The notes under the pieces: model-generated
Told to the model about the DNA's origin: nothing
Database searches by the model: none
Seen by the model: only the letters and a program-made list of their open reading frames with translations
Origin: an uncultured Gammaproteobacteria bacterium
GTDB taxonomy: Bacteria; Pseudomonadota; Gammaproteobacteria; Eutrophobiales; Eutrophobiaceae
DNA length: 35,196 nucleotides
Direction: 5' to 3'
NCBI GenBank assembly: GCA_951812995.1
Contig: CATOTD010000013.1
Location: 1-35,196, forward strand
Part shown: positions 1-8,413 of the stretch, in pieces
How the letters are laid out: every line of letters begins with the position of its first letter
Numbering within the stretch: position 1 is the stretch's first letter
Translations under genes and position numbers: made by a program

Positions 1-1293
1 CTCGAACAACGCTGATTCTGGATGGGTTTTGACGCGAGCACCAGTCGTTGTCACCCGCATAGCGGGTGTGAAGGTCAAGGTCGGTGGTATTTGAGGCTGT
101 GTTGCGCTGTTTGGGTCTGCCAGGGCGGGTATTTCCGGAATTTGGGCGGAGTCAGGCTGTGGCCTGTCGTCGCTCGTGGAAGATGAGACGGCGGAAGTTG
201 TAGCTCAGGTTGGCCATGGTCATGCGGGCCTTCGCACGGGTTTGGCCGATTGAGCGGATGGTCAGAGCCATGGGCCCTTTCTCGTAGCCGAACACAGGCG
301 CGGATGGCGGAGCGTGTCGCGTTGCCCCGGCGAATATGCCTGGCCATGGGTTTGCCGCGTGGCTTCTTGCGATGGATATGTGAGCGGTACCCTTGCGCCT
401 TCAGCCAAGCCTCATTCCTGGCCGAGCGGTACCTGGTATCGGCCCAAACCGCCTTCGAGCTGTTTGTCTCGTCCAGAACCGAGGAGCGTTCATGCCCGTC
501 GTAGCGAGCCGCATTCGTGCCAGTCTCACCCCGGATGAAGCGCCATTTGCGGTCAATGGACACGTGGTTCTTGTACCCAAAGTGCGGAACCGAAATATCG
601 ACAAGGCCAGTATCCTCCTCACCCTCCTTGGTCGTCTTGGCCTTTGAATACTTGACCGTCCAACGCGCATCGGTGTCTTTCTGCGCTGCCTTGGACAGAT
701 CATCGGGCCAGATGTCAGACGCGGCCTCACCTGCCTTGGCGCGCGCTTTCTCTTCTTTCGTCATCCGCTGGCGCGGGGCGGAGACCAACGTGGCATCCAC
801 AATCTGACCGCCGGTCGGTTTGTATCCCCGCGCGCACAGCTGAGCTTCAAACGCGGCAAACAGGGCCTTGAAGACACCCGCCTAGGTCAGCTTCTCTCTG
901 AAAAGCCAGATCGTCTTCTGATCAGGTGTCGGCTCCCCGATTTGAAATCCCAGGAACCGCAGCCAACTGAAACGGTCACGAATGAGAAACTCCATCCGCT
1001 CATCGCTCAGATTGTGCATCGAGGCCAAGACCAGCACCTTGAACATCACAACGGCATCATAGGGTGGGCGACCACCTTTGGGACGTTCCCCATAGCCAAG
1101 CGCTTCAACAAGAACTGGGCGAAACACTTCGAAATCAACGTGCCGCTCCAAAACCTCAAGCGGATCTCCCATCGCCGAAAGCCGCGCCAAATGATCCGTC
1201 AAATCAAACAATCCAGGTGCGTGCATAAACAAAATCCTCCCACATCAAGTGAATCAGATCGTACCACAAAATGTACGGTTTTTAGAGGCTTCC
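1..1293 (-). mobile_element. IS5-family element, copy 1 (IS5-A), lacking its last ~6 bp at the window edge
   Basis: This is nearly the same sequence as 31936-33234 in the opposite orientation. One end, at 1293, reads GGAAGCCTCTAAAAACC when taken on the minus strand. The other end begins at base 1 with CTCGAACAAC, which matches the inner part of the opposite terminal repeat (GGAGACCTCGAACAAC in copy 2), so about 6 bp lie outside the window. Full length is about 1299 bp. Next to the 1293 end is a decayed nuclease gene that runs into the IS, which suggests the IS landed in that gene. Confidence 0.85.
75..1226 (-). pseudogene. IS5-family transposase, broken (IS5-A copy 1)
   Basis: DDE transposase of the IS5 family. 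It has the IS5-type N-terminal region (GRPPYDAVVMFKVLVLASMH, then SDERMEFLIRDR) and the central GGQIVDATLV segment with a catalytic Asp. It is broken twice. A CAG to TAG change at the codon after KLT stops translation near residue 117. Near the 3' end about 11 nt are missing where the family has a VEHVFGYEK-like motif, so the third catalytic residue (Glu) is gone and the last 60 or so codons are read out of frame. The same 3' lesion is in the other copy at 31997-33154. The ATG at 1226 follows a GGGAGG ribosome-binding site by 9 nt and is preferred to the TTG two codons upstream. It cannot make an active enzyme. Confidence 0.85.
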
Positions 1294-1726
1294 ATTTTAG
1301 GTCATACGCATTGAAGTCTACTATCTCCATGACCCCCATCATCATTTCTGTTTCCTTATCTCGGATAGTAAAAACCTGGTGTTTCATAGATAAAACTACA
1401 AAAATGAAATCAGCGTCTTCAACATAGGAGCTTCTAATTCTTGCAAAAGATGTTATGTTTGGAGACTTGCCGCTTCCTTATTATATCCATGGAAGTGGCT
1501 TTAATATCTATATGGCCTGTTACGGCACTGCTTCTCTTTCGTGTCTTTTTGAATTGCAGAATAACATCGGCTATATTCAATCGCTTGCCAGCCTCGACAT
1601 TAATTAATTCGTATTTATTTTCACCCTATTCAAGTGCTCCAGTGAAAACTTCGAACGCCCATGCCTCAACAAAAGCCCCGGCAATTTTATTGACGTTTTC
1701 CATTGGAATACCGAGTTTTAAGTTAA
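1294..1726 (-). pseudogene. Remnant of a PD-(D/E)XK restriction-type endonuclease
   Basis: Read on the minus strand, three consecutive pieces form one degraded protein. The first is GIPMENVNKIAGAFVEAW..., ending at a TAG. The same frame continues with a stretch containing EAGKRLNIADVILQF and then GHIDIKATS. After a frameshift it goes on as SSYVEDADFIFVVLSMKHQV...EIVDFNAYDLK. The Asp of NIADV and the DIK of GHIDIKATS are spaced like the D and DxK of a PD-(D/E)XK nuclease core, followed by a hydrophobic strand. The 5' end is cut by the IS5-B element at the TTAA target site (1723-1726) and the 3' end by IS5-A at 1293. The nuclease assignment is inferred from the motif pattern; that the piece is a decayed gene is clear from the frame pattern. 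Confidence 0.55.
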
Positions 1727-2159
1727 GGAACATCTGATCAATTAAGGATTTTCAAGCAAGTGGGCATCACTGTGCTCGATAGTAGCGAGCATTGAACGTC
1801 TTGCTCATTACTCTCTTTCATTTCTCTTGTCCCGGCCTACTGTTTTCAGCTATCGTCCCTATTCCAGGCGTACTAAGCCACTGATAGCCGTAATAATTGT
1901 TTCTTTGATAGCATAAGATTAATCAGGGCACAGTGGGCAAACAGGTGGTCCGCATTCTTGCCTGGCCCTTTGAATCTGACTTTGGTAAATCCATATTGTC
2001 GCTGCATGATATGAAAGACATGCTCAACCTTGGCACGGACTTTGGATTTGTGCCGGTTTTTAGCCTTGTCCTGTTCGGTCAGTTTGCGGTGACGTGCGCC
2101 TTTGACCTGGGTGTAGTCTTTTGCCTTGGGGTCATTATCCTTGAGTACGGATTGCTGAC

Positions 2160-3545
2160 GAGTTATAACCGAATCTGGTGTCTGAATAAATTTGAAGTAT
2201 GCGGCGTGCCTTGCTGGAATCGGTTTTGTCTAGCAATCGAAAGTAACAAGAGGAGCACGCCACACATGACAAAAGATACTGTGATTAATCTGGGTACACC
2301 AGAGGATATTGACCCGTTGACTGGATTGCTACGTAGCGGTGCCAAACAGCTGATAACAGAAGCGATTCAGGCGGAGTTGGCCGAGTTGATGGCAAGTTTT
2401 GATAATCAGAAAACGAGTGAAGGCAGACAGCGTGTTGTGCGCAATGGCTATCACCCAGAACGAGAAGTATTGACCGGTGTTGGCAAAGTACCAGTGTCGG
2501 TGCCAAAGATCCGTAGCCGAGAAGGCGAGCCTGAGAGCTTCCAATCGTTAATAGTGCCTCCTTACATCCGGCGCACAGCGACCCTGGACGCGGCGATTCC
2601 CTGGCTTTATTTGCAGGGTGTTTCGAGTGGTCAGATGCAGAGCGCCCTGGAAGTGATTGTCGGGCCTGATGCCAAGGGCTTATCCGCCAATGCAGTTGGT
2701 CGCCTGAAACGTCAGTGGGAATCAGAGTACAAAACCTGGAGTACACGTTCAGTGACTGACGAATGGGTCTATATCTGGGCTGATGGCATCTACAGTGGTC
2801 TTCGAGGTGACGATGGTTGATTGTGTTGTCTGGTCATCATTGGCGTGAACAGCCGCGGTCAGAAGCACTTCCTGGCAATTAAGGATGGTGTCAGGGAATC
2901 GAAGCAGAGCTGGTGAGAAGTCTTGTTGTCGTTGAAACAGCGAGGTTTAAACCAACCACCGAAGCTGGCGATTGGCGACGGTGCTCTGGGATTCTGGGTA
3001 GCATTGGAAGAAGTCTATCCTGAGACAACAGCACAACGCTACTGGATGCATAAGACCGGTAATGTACTGAACTATCTGCCGAAGTCTGTCCAGGAGAAAG
3101 CGAAACAAGGGCTACATGACATTTGGATGGCAGAGGGGCGCACTGATGCAGAGAAGGCATTTGATGCATTTGAGGAACGTTTTGGGGCGAAGTATCCGAA
3201 GGCAGTGGCCATGCTTATCGAAAGACCGTGATGCGTTGCTGGCATTTTATGACTTTCCAGCAGAGCACTGGACCCACATCAGGACAACGAATGTCACCCC
3301 GTCGAGTTTTGCGACAATCCGGCATAGAACACGCCAGGCCAAAGGTTGTGTCACACGAATAACGATGCTGACGATGATCTACAAGATGGGATTATGCGCA
3401 GAAGATTCCTGGCGCAAACTGCGAGGCTTCAGACACCTGGCGAAGGTGATTGGAGGCGTGAAGCTTAAAGATGGAATCGAGGTAACTGAGGACGACAAGG
3501 CAGCCGCATGATTAACTTGCCAGACACTACTTTTGACAATAACTC
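2160..3545 (+). mobile_element. IS256-family element IS256-A, complete but inactive (1386 bp)
   Basis: The element is bounded by a 9-bp target duplication. Its terminal inverted repeats share GAGTTAT at the very end and GTGTCTG eleven bases further in, on both sides. It carries one transposase gene with two nonsense mutations and a frameshift. A diverged relative starts at 34829, and its first bases are the same GAGTTAT...GTGTCTG arrangement. Confidence 0.9.
2266..3511 (+). pseudogene. IS256-family (Mutator-like) transposase, broken
   Basis: The protein begins MTKDTVINLGTPEDIDPLTG and shows the IS256 landmarks in order: the RRVVRNGYHPER-like N-terminal region (RQRVVRNGYHPERE here), VSVPKIR, the first catalytic Asp in WADGIYSGLR, the second in AIGDGALGFW, and the Glu region in AEKAFDAFEERFG. 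Two CGA (Arg) codons have become TGA stops, after RGDDG and after ESKQSW, both in the same frame as the rest. A one-base shift near 3215 moves the tail (SKDRDALLAFYDFPAEHW) into another frame, ending at 3511. Both nonsense changes are CG to TG transitions, as expected of a gene decaying without selection. Confidence 0.88.
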
Positions 3546-3753
3546 ATTGCTGACCCGCATAGGCATTATCTCACCAAAGACGGGTCTCTTCTCCATGCAG
3601 CAGGTCTCCAAGTACCTGTGAGTCGTGGACATGGGCTGGTGTGGCAGCAACAGAGTGTATCAGTTTGGTTTTGCTATCCACACCGATGTGTGCCTTCATG
3701 CCAAAGTACCATTGCTTGCCTTGTTTGGTCTGATGCATATCAGAGTCACGGGG

Positions 3754-4201
3754 CAAACCGTTTGCCGGTGCCAACCTTGATCAGGCTTCACTCGATTTTA
3801 CCGGCATTGATCCGAGCCATCCCTTTCGCCAGCAAATTGCAGTCAGTGAAGTGGCCGCCCTGCATGCAGTATTCAAGGCCATACAAGCAAAAATAAAAAA
3901 ACACGATTGTAGTCGTGCCATATTGGTCGGGCACAATGCCGCATTTGATCTTGCTTTTTTAAAGGCGGCGGTGGCACGCAATAATATCAAAAGCAATCCG
4001 TTCCACCCTTTCAGCACCTTTGATACCGTCACTATGGCAGCACTTGCCTATGGTCAAACCGTATTAGCGCGGGCGGCGGCGGCGGCGGGACTAACATGGG
4101 ATGCCAAAGAAGCGCATTCAGCACGTTATGATGCCGAACAGACGGCGTTATTGTTTTGTGAGATTGTAAATAGATGGCATGAGTATTCGGGGGTTGTTTA
4201 A
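3754..4201 (+). pseudogene. rnt: RNase T, 3' portion only
   Basis: The reading frame is open from the IS5-B junction to TAA at 4199-4201 and encodes about 148 residues typical of the C-terminal two thirds of RNase T, the DEDD-family 3'-to-5' exoribonuclease that trims tRNA and other stable RNA ends. Visible are [17 protein letters not shown], the Exo II motif ([11 protein letters not shown]) and the Exo III motif ([14 protein letters not shown]). The N-terminal Exo I motif with its Asp and Glu, the start codon and about 60-70 residues are missing, replaced by the truncated IS5-B element. Without Exo I the enzyme cannot be active. A second intact copy elsewhere in the genome cannot be excluded. 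Confidence 0.85.
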
Positions 4202-4337
4202 TAACCAAGTATAATCCTTTCGATAAATATATTCTTTGCGCTTTTTTACGTGCTAGACAGCAGGCAATTGTGAAAAAGAAAGTGGGTCGTATAAATAATT
4301 ATTTATGATTAAAACTAAAACGATATGATATGTTTAA

Positions 4338-5506
4338 GGAACCTCTGATTAATGCCATAATATGCGATAATACCGCAATGTTTTAAGTGGAGGGTCAAAA
4401 GATGCAACAAAAAAGCTTGGCAGTATCTGGATTCGAGAAATACCGCAAGCAGACACGCAAAGAGATATTTCTCGAAGAGATGAATCAGCTCATTCCCTGG
4501 CAAGCGCTGACTGCAGTAATTGAGCCTCATTACCCCAACCCCTGCTGGTCGCCGTCCGGTGGGCCTGGAACGCATGCTGAGAATTGACTTCCTGCAACAC
4601 TGGTTTGCCTTATCTGATCCTGCCACAGAAGCGGCTTTATATGACACACCTGCCATGCGGTGCTTTGCCCAGATAGACTTAGGTCAGGAACCCGTGCCAG
4701 ATGCAACCACCCGCTGTAAATTCCGTCATCTACTGGAGGAGAACAACCTCGGAGTTGCCCTGTTTGATGCTGTTGCCGTCTATCTGGAGGAAAACGGCAT
4801 GAAAGTATCCAAAGGCACTATTGTTGATGCGACCATCATCAATGCGCCTACCGCCACCAAGAACAAAAGCAACACCCGTGACCCTGATAGGCATCAGACC
4901 AAACAAGGCAAGCAATGGTACTTTGGCATGAAGGCACACATCGGTGTGGATAGCAAAACCAAACTGATACACTCTGTTGTTGCCACACCAGCCCATGTCC
5001 ACGACTCACAGGTACTTGGAGACCTACTGCATGGAGAAGAGACCCGTCTTTGGGGAGATAGTGCCTATGCGGGTCAGCAATCCGTACTCAAGGATAATGA
5101 CCCCAAGGTAAAAGACTACACCCAGGTCAAAGGCTCACGTCACCGCAAACTGACCGAACAGGACAAGGCTAAAAACCGGCACAAATCCAAAGTCCGTGCC
5201 AAGGTTGAGCATGTCTTTCATATCATGCAGCGACAATATGGATTTACCAAAGTCAGATTCAAAGGGCCAGGCAAGAATGCGAACCACCTGTTTGCCCACT
5301 GTGCCCTGATTAATCTTATGCTATCAAAGAAACAATTATTACGGCTATCAGTGGCTTAGTACGCCTGGAATAGGGGCGATAGCTGAAAACCAGTAGGCCG
5401 GGACAAGAGAAATGAAAGAGCGTAATGAGCAAGACGTTCAATGCTCGCTACTATCGAGCACAGTGATGCCCACTTGTTTGAAAATCCTTAATTGATCAGA
5501 TGTTCC
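4338..5506 (+). mobile_element. IS5-family element IS5-B, copy 2, complete ends
   Basis: 1169 bp bounded by inverted repeats GGAACCTCTGATTAAT (left) and its imperfect complement ending TGATCAGATGTTCC (right). Both sides carry TTAA (4334-4337 and 5507-5510). This is a 4-bp target duplication fitting the YTAR target preference of the IS5 group. A truncated copy lies inverted at 1727-3753, so the rnt remnant is bracketed by two oppositely oriented copies. Confidence 0.9.
4402..5359 (+). pseudogene. IS5-family transposase with one frameshift (IS5-B copy 2)
   Basis: It starts at the ATG at 4402, eight bases after GGAGGG. The first frame reads MQQKSLAVSGFEKYRKQ... to HYP and runs into a stop at 4587. 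The correct continuation (AGRRPVGLERMLRIDFLQHW) is in the next frame, so one base has been lost or gained near 4535-4550 in a C-rich run. The rest is a normal IS5 transposase: ATIINAPT with a catalytic Asp, WGDSAYAG with the second Asp, and KVRAKVEHVF with the catalytic Glu. The stop is at 5357-5359. Programmed frameshifting is possible in some IS5 subgroups, but the junction lacks an obvious slippery site, so a simple mutation is more likely. Confidence 0.8.
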
Positions 5507-5532
5507 TTAATTTTAATCGGGTGGAAAGATGG

Positions 5533-5935
5533 ATGAAGATCATCACATTAATATTAATGTTAGTTTCAATGTCTTCGTCTGCACAGGAAATAGTATTTGA
5601 AGGGACTCCAATTAAAAGAATCGTACTCGAAGAGGAGAATGATCCTACCACAAGACTACTATCCAAATCAGAGCAGATTGAATACAAAGTAAATATTATT
5701 AAGTCAGGTGATAGTTACTATTGGGCATCTCGGGAAAACGTTCAAATGAGGTCAGAAGTTTCTGGGTTCTATATTACGTTCCTTGCAGTAAACGGTTCAG
5801 GCTACGTCCGCACTCTAACATCATTGGGACTAGAATTATTCAAACTGTTGCCAAAGTTGGAGCAAAAAAAAGCAATTTACATATGTTGAGCACCTTGTTC
5901 ACCAAATGGGTTTCATCACATATTATGGGCGATAA
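5533..5935 (+). pseudogene. Small exported protein of unknown function, frameshifted in an A8 tract
   Basis: The start ATG at 5533 follows GTGGAAAG closely. Residues 1-19 (MKIITLILMLVSMSSSAQE) form a signal peptide with a cleavage site after SSA, so the product would be periplasmic or secreted. The body includes YYWASRENVQM and ITFLAVNGSGYVR. As written, the frame ends at 5889 with KKAIYIC. If the eight-A tract at 5864-5871 had seven A, the frame would read through as ...KKQFTYVEHLVHQMGFITYYGR and stop at 5935, which looks like the authentic C terminus. So either the gene is mutated or it switches by slippage. The family is not one I can name. It lies immediately downstream of IS5-B copy 2. 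Confidence 0.6.
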
Positions 5936-6114
5936 AATATATAACCAACGCCTGCAGACGGATCGCCAACCCGCTATGCGTTTTATCGACCGCTACTATT
6001 CTATAGGATTACATTAGTCCGCTTTGGGCGGCGAATGCCAGTTGGCGCAAAATCACGCTGCATTCAATAAGGGCGTGCTAAAGCGCGTCTTTTATTACAA
6101 TGCTGGGTATCAAA

Positions 6115-6465
6115 ATGACTAAGGAAGAGCTACTAAAAAACTTAAAAGGCCATGAATCGCAAACGGGATCGTTTGGCTGGAAAACTGGAATTGCGGGGGG
6201 TACTGCGATATTCCTAGCACTATTGCCTAGATGGTTTAACCCACTGGAATCTATCATTGACTCCGATACTCTTATGGTTATTTTACTATACGCTTTTATT
6301 GTCCCCTATTTTTATATCAGCATAAAGCATGACAAATCGATTGATAAAAAATATTCGATGTACTGCGCCTCATGTGGCAAGCGGTACGATCCAGCAACTT
6401 TGCCAATTGCTGTGTTGGAAAACCAATGTCAAAAATGTGGTGCCAGAATTTATGACACTGAATAA
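6115..6465 (+). CDS. Small two-helix membrane protein with C-terminal zinc ribbon (paralogue 1)
   Basis: 117 residues from the ATG at 6115; an in-frame ATG 15 bases upstream is the alternative start. After a short polar N terminus (MTKEELLKNLKGHESQ) come two hydrophobic segments, roughly residues 27-40 and 51-70, with a short loop between. The C terminus has two Cys pairs, CASCGKRYD and CQKCGARIYDTE, about 25 residues apart, which should form a zinc ribbon on one side of the membrane. No known function recognised. A close paralogue follows at 6552, and even the leader sequences are duplicated, so the pair arose by tandem duplication. Confidence 0.7.
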   Translation: MTKEELLKNLKGHESQTGSFGWKTGIAGGTAIFLALLPRWFNPLESIIDSDTLMVILLYAFIVPYFYISIKHDKSIDKKYSMYCASCGKRYDPATLPIAVLENQCQKCGARIYDTE

Positions 6466-6551
6466 ACATGGCAGGACAACTTGCTCGATAACGCTATTCG
6501 AGAATGTGTTAATAATGATGTGCGTCTTTTATTACAATGCTGGGTATCAAA

Positions 6552-6902
6552 ATGACTAAGGAAGGACTAATAAAAAATTTAAAAGGCCATCAATCGCAAA
6601 CGGAATCGTTTGGCTGGAAAACTGGCATTGCCGGGGGTACTGTGATACTCCTAGTACCATTGCTTGGATGGCTTAACCCACTGGGATCTATCATTGACTC
6701 CGGCATACTTATGAGTATTTTACTATCCGTTTTTATTGTCCTATATTTTTGTTTCAGCATAAAGTATGAAAAATCGATTGATAAGAAATATTCGATGCAC
6801 TGCGTCTCATGTGGCGAGCGGTACAATCCAATAACTTTGTCAATTGCTGTGTTGGAAAACCAGTGTCAAAAGTGTGGTGCCAGAATTTATGACACTGAAT
6901 AA
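6552..6902 (+). CDS. Small two-helix membrane protein with C-terminal zinc ribbon (paralogue 2)
   Basis: 117 residues from the ATG at 6552. It has the same build as the protein at 6115: polar start, two hydrophobic segments, then CVSCGERYN and CQKCGARIYDTE. The cytoplasmic ends and the zinc ribbon are nearly unchanged between the copies, while the membrane segments differ most. Both frames remain open and the four Cys are kept in both, suggesting both products are under selection. Function unknown. Confidence 0.7.
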   Translation: MTKEGLIKNLKGHQSQTESFGWKTGIAGGTVILLVPLLGWLNPLGSIIDSGILMSILLSVFIVLYFCFSIKYEKSIDKKYSMHCVSCGERYNPITLSIAVLENQCQKCGARIYDTE

Positions 6903-7083
6903 ATATATAGCCCTAAAAACCCAATACGAAACATGGATTCCTGATATTACATTTGAGGAAATCTACAAGAAAATACAACTCAATAAAGCAGGCGCATCGC
7001 GTCACAAGACCAAGGCATTCGGAAAAGTTTTTAAACCGCTACGTTTTAATCTGCTCCTGCCATTTCCGGGCCTGGTCCAGTAA
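6889..7083 (+). CDS. Possible small hypothetical ORF overlapping the mtaD 3' end
   Basis: The frame opens at an ATG inside the end of the preceding gene and encodes about 64 residues (MTLNKYIALKTQYETWIPDI..., then TFEEIYKKIQLNK). The central part looks protein-like, but no ribosome-binding site is clear, the 3' end overlaps the opposite-strand mtaD, and no family is recognised. It may be the tail of a decayed gene. Apart from this ORF the stretch 6903-7038 holds nothing I can identify. Confidence 0.2.
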   Translation: MTLNKYIALKTQYETWIPDITFEEIYKKIQLNKAGASRHKTKAFGKVFKPLRFNLLLPFPGLVQ

Positions 7084-8349
7084 CTTAGGATACGCCAGCG
7101 TTGTTAATAGTCTATTTTGCAAGACTTGTTTGCCCGCTATCCATACGTCACTGACTTGTGACCTACTGCCGGCATAGATAATTTGTGCCAAGGGCTCATA
7201 GAGTGGTGCCATCTCAAGCGAGCCGAGATTGATCGCCGCAATGTCGGCTTGCTTACCTTTTTTTAATGAGCCGATTGATTCATTCAAGCCCAGTGCCTTG
7301 GCACCGTTGAGCGTGGCCATCTTTAATGTGGTGTGTGCGTCAAGGCATGTGCTGTCACCAGCGATGCCTTTGGCGAGTAAGGCGGCCATGCGCATCTCAC
7401 CGATCATGTCCAGATCGTTATTGCTTGCCGCCCCATCGGTGCCGATACAGACATTAACGCCCGCCTTCACCAATGCGCCAACCGGGCAGAGGCCGCTGGC
7501 GAGCTTCAAGTTTGACTCTGGACAATGCACAACATGCACACCTTGTCTTGCGAGTTCGTCTATCTCCGTTTGCTGTAATTGCGTCATGTGGACGGCCAAC
7601 GTGCGCGCGCTCATCAGACCGAGCTCCGTTAAACATTGTAGGGGACGTTTGCCATGTCGCTCGATGCTTTGTGCTACTTCAAACGCGGTTTCATGGAGGT
7701 GTATATGGATCGGTATATCGAGCTCCTCTGCTAATACATGGATACGTTTTAGTGATTCATCCGACACCGTATAGGGCGCGTGGGGTGCGAAGGCGGTATT
7801 GACTAATGGATGGTGTCGATAGGTATCGTGTACTGCCTCAGCCTTCAGTAAATACGTATCCGCATCCTTTGCCCATGCTGTTGGAAAGTCGATCAGAATC
7901 AATCCAACAACAACACGCATACCGGCATGGGCACAGACTTCTGCTGTTTGATCCGGGAAGAAGTACATATCGTTAAAACACGTGATGCCGCCACGGATCA
8001 TTTCAGCAACGGCGATTTCTGTGCCATCTTTGACAAATGCCGGACTGACAAACTTTTGTTCGGCAGGCCAGATATGGTGGTTTAACCAATCCATCAAAGG
8101 CAGATCATCTGCCAGCCCGCGTAATAATGTCATTGCTGCATGTGTATGGGCATTGATAAGACCCGGGATGAGTGCGTGTTGTCGCAACTCATGTACGGTT
8201 GTTGCCGTATACTTTTTACGCGCATCAACAGTCGGCAGCAGCCGGCTTATCTTGTCGTCTTTTATCGCGATTGAATAATTTTCATAGACGGTATTTTTCG
8301 GCTCTACCGGTATAATCCAGCGGGCATGGATCAAGGTATCTACATTCAT
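7039..8349 (-). CDS. mtaD: 5-methylthioadenosine/S-adenosylhomocysteine deaminase
   Basis: 436 residues, a full-length TRZ/ATZ-type member of the amidohydrolase superfamily. It deaminates 5'-methylthioadenosine (and SAH or related adenosines) to the inosine form in the cytosol. Visible are the metal-binding HxH in GLINAHTHAAMTLLRG (His68 and His70), the HIHLHET segment, the later metal-site His (TLAVHMTQL), and the catalytic Asp region (CIGTDGAASNNDLDMIGE). The C terminus has the usual KKGKQADIAAI segment of these enzymes. The gene is divergent from mtnA with 64 bp between the starts, so the two salvage genes share a promoter region. The AGGATAGC just before the start is a plausible ribosome-binding site. 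Confidence 0.92.
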   Translation of the reverse strand: MNVDTLIHARWIIPVEPKNTVYENYSIAIKDDKISRLLPTVDARKKYTATTVHELRQHALIPGLINAHTHAAMTLLRGLADDLPLMDWLNHHIWPAEQKFVSPAFVKDGTEIAVAEMIRGGITCFNDMYFFPDQTAEVCAHAGMRVVVGLILIDFPTAWAKDADTYLLKAEAVHDTYRHHPLVNTAFAPHAPYTVSDESLKRIHVLAEELDIPIHIHLHETAFEVAQSIERHGKRPLQCLTELGLMSARTLAVHMTQLQQTEIDELARQGVHVVHCPESNLKLASGLCPVGALVKAGVNVCIGTDGAASNNDLDMIGEMRMAALLAKGIAGDSTCLDAHTTLKMATLNGAKALGLNESIGSLKKGKQADIAAINLGSLEMAPLYEPLAQIIYAGSRSQVSDVWIAGKQVLQNRLLTTLAYPKLLDQARKWQEQIKT

Positions 8350-8413
8350 TTTAAGCTATCCTCTAAACTACTATCTATCAGCTTATGCTAATTCATCAAC
8401 AGGATACAACGAA

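Larger units (their letters stand above)
2151..3554. repeat. 9-bp target-site duplication ATTGCTGAC flanking the IS256-A element
   Basis: ATTGCTGAC occurs at 2151-2159 and again at 3546-3554, immediately outside the terminal repeats of the IS256 element. The uninterrupted IS5-B copy has a single ATTGCTGACCCGC at the matching place. IS256-family elements make 8-9 bp duplications, so this marks a real transposition event that has not since been rearranged. Confidence 0.93.
1727..3753 (-). mobile_element. IS5-family element IS5-B, copy 1: 5'-truncated and interrupted by an IS256 element
   Basis: Segments 1727-2159 and 3546-3753 match the reverse complement of the complete copy at 4338-5506. The outer end at 1727 starts GGAACATCTGATCAATTAAGG and abuts TTAA, the same target tetranucleotide as in the complete copy. 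The two segments join exactly when the IS256 element (2160-3545) and one 9-bp duplication are removed. The other end of the element is gone: homology stops at about 3753 inside the transposase gene and the rnt remnant begins there, so a deletion took the front of the element together with the front of rnt. Confidence 0.85.
1873..3753 (-). pseudogene. IS5-B transposase remnant split by the IS256 insertion
   Basis: The minus strand encodes the C-terminal part of the transposase from 2159 down to the TAG at 1873-1875 and the middle part between 3753 and 3555 ([20 protein letters not shown], then [17 protein letters not shown]). The N-terminal 120 or so residues are missing, and the IS256 insertion falls after the codons for GDSAYAG. 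It is non-functional. Confidence 0.85.
6085..6906 (+). repeat. Tandem duplication of a ~385-bp unit (6085-6469 and 6522-6906)
   Basis: Both units start with GCGTCTTTTATTACAATGCT about 30 bp upstream of the gene and end just after the stop codon (GACACTGAATAAA). They are separated by 52 bp of unrelated sequence that contains a small stem-loop (CTCGA...TCGAG). The copies differ by scattered substitutions, so the duplication is not recent. Confidence 0.9.

Noticed and set aside
1441..1737. + strand open frame of 98 codons between the two IS5 elements
   Set aside because: The minus strand of the same stretch carries the decayed nuclease gene with protein-like motifs; the + strand frame has none.
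1933..2265. N-terminal extension of the IS256-A transposase frame
   Set aside because: These codons are antisense to the IS5-B transposase C terminus; the true start is the ATG at 2266 inside the IS256 ends.
4202..4333. Regulatory element between the rnt remnant and IS5-B
   Set aside because: The 130-bp A+T-rich gap shows no convincing promoter, hairpin or repeat beyond the TTAA target site.
5936..6084. attC-like site after the exported protein (ATAACCAACGCCTGCAGACGG...)
   Set aside because: The 5' half resembles some attC sites, but the 3' partner is poor and the following gene is not clearly a cassette. I did not annotate it.
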